5,509 nucleotides of DNA from an uncultured Hyphomicrobiales bacterium (GTDB lineage: Bacteria > Pseudomonadota > Alphaproteobacteria > Rhizobiales > Aestuariivirgaceae), in assembly GCA_903930095.1 (NCBI GenBank), contig CAIYXE010000119.1:1-5509 (forward strand), given 5' to 3'. A program made the translations under genes and the position numbers. How positions within the stretch are numbered: the first letter of the stretch is position 1; each line of letters starts with the position of its first letter. This document shows positions 5,370 to 5,509 of the stretch, piece after piece. The notes beneath the pieces were generated by a model, which worked only from the letters and a program-made list of their open reading frames with translations, had not been told where the DNA came from and did not search any database.

Positions 5370-5509
5370 ATGCCCCAGCTGGGACCGGAACCGCATCTCC
5401 ATCCGCAAGCAGTCGTACGCCAGTCCCGCCTCGGTGCCTTCGTGGAAATCGGGGAGGGCAGCCATATCCTCGAGTCGGAACTTGGCGATTACAGCTATAC
5501 CGCCCGTTA
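5370..5509 (+). CDS. Hexapeptide-repeat acyltransferase of the phosphonate-operon type, partial (5' end only)
   Basis: Only the first 46 residues are in the window. They match the beginning of left-handed beta-helix acetyltransferases found in phn (phosphonate use) operons. PHLHPQAVVRQSRLGAFVEI (8-27) contains hexapeptide-type turns (HPQAVV, RLGAFV, EIGEGS), and SELGDYSYTA (36-45) resembles the GDYSY motif of that family. Full-length members are about 200 residues and are thought to act on a CoA-linked acyl group; the exact substrate is not settled. It is transcribed away from the ars operon, with a strong ribosome-binding site and a possible Pho box upstream. This suggests that a phosphonate or phosphate gene cluster continues to the right. 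An antibiotic-type xenobiotic acetyltransferase of the same fold is the main alternative. Confidence 0.72.
   Translation, partial: MPQLGPEPHLHPQAVVRQSRLGAFVEIGEGSHILESELGDYSYTAR

Noticed and set aside
1..5509. CRISPR arrays, tRNA or rRNA genes, insertion sequences
   Set aside because: No regularly spaced repeats, no RNA-gene-like structure and no transposase frame or terminal inverted repeats were seen on either strand.

Overview
The window is high in G+C and compact. It has almost no intergenic space except one divergent promoter region of 137 bp. Gene content and protein style suggest an alphaproteobacterium of the Rhizobiales or Rhodobacterales kind. The evidence is the short cysteine-rich ArsR, the Acr3 and ArsJ types, and a phosphonate-associated hexapeptide transferase. 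This placement is an inference from protein resemblance, not a proven taxonomy.

Positions 5232 down to 1, minus strand, hold one tightly packed metal(loid)-resistance operon. Its order is arsR, a decayed arsC remnant, acr3, an OsmC-like gene, an arsenic-type glyceraldehyde-3-phosphate dehydrogenase gene, arsJ and chrA. chrA runs off the left edge. Most junctions overlap or nearly touch, with gaps or overlaps of -8, +21, -8, +47, -1 and about 10-13 bp, so co-transcription and translational coupling are likely. ArsR senses arsenite and represses. Acr3 exports arsenite. The dehydrogenase converts arsenate plus glyceraldehyde-3-phosphate into 1-arseno-3-phosphoglycerate, which ArsJ exports. ChrA adds chromate resistance. 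The OsmC-like protein has no assigned role here.

The most unusual element is a 58-codon frame between arsR and acr3. It looks like arsenate reductase (arsC) after an internal deletion. It keeps a Shine-Dalgarno sequence, a GTG start, the first part of the phosphatase loop and the family's C-terminal tail, but lacks the middle of the protein. In the loop both catalytic positions are exchanged: Cys has become Arg and Arg has become Cys. The operon therefore seems to have lost arsenate reduction and to rely on the dehydrogenase/ArsJ route for arsenate.

Positions 5233-5369 are the divergent control region. A perfect 9-bp inverted repeat overlaps the arsR start codon and is the probable ArsR operator. 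Nearer the rightward gene is a sequence resembling an 18-bp Pho box. Positions 5370-5509, plus strand, hold the start of a hexapeptide-repeat acyltransferase of the phosphonate-operon type. The control region may thus join arsenic and phosphate responses.
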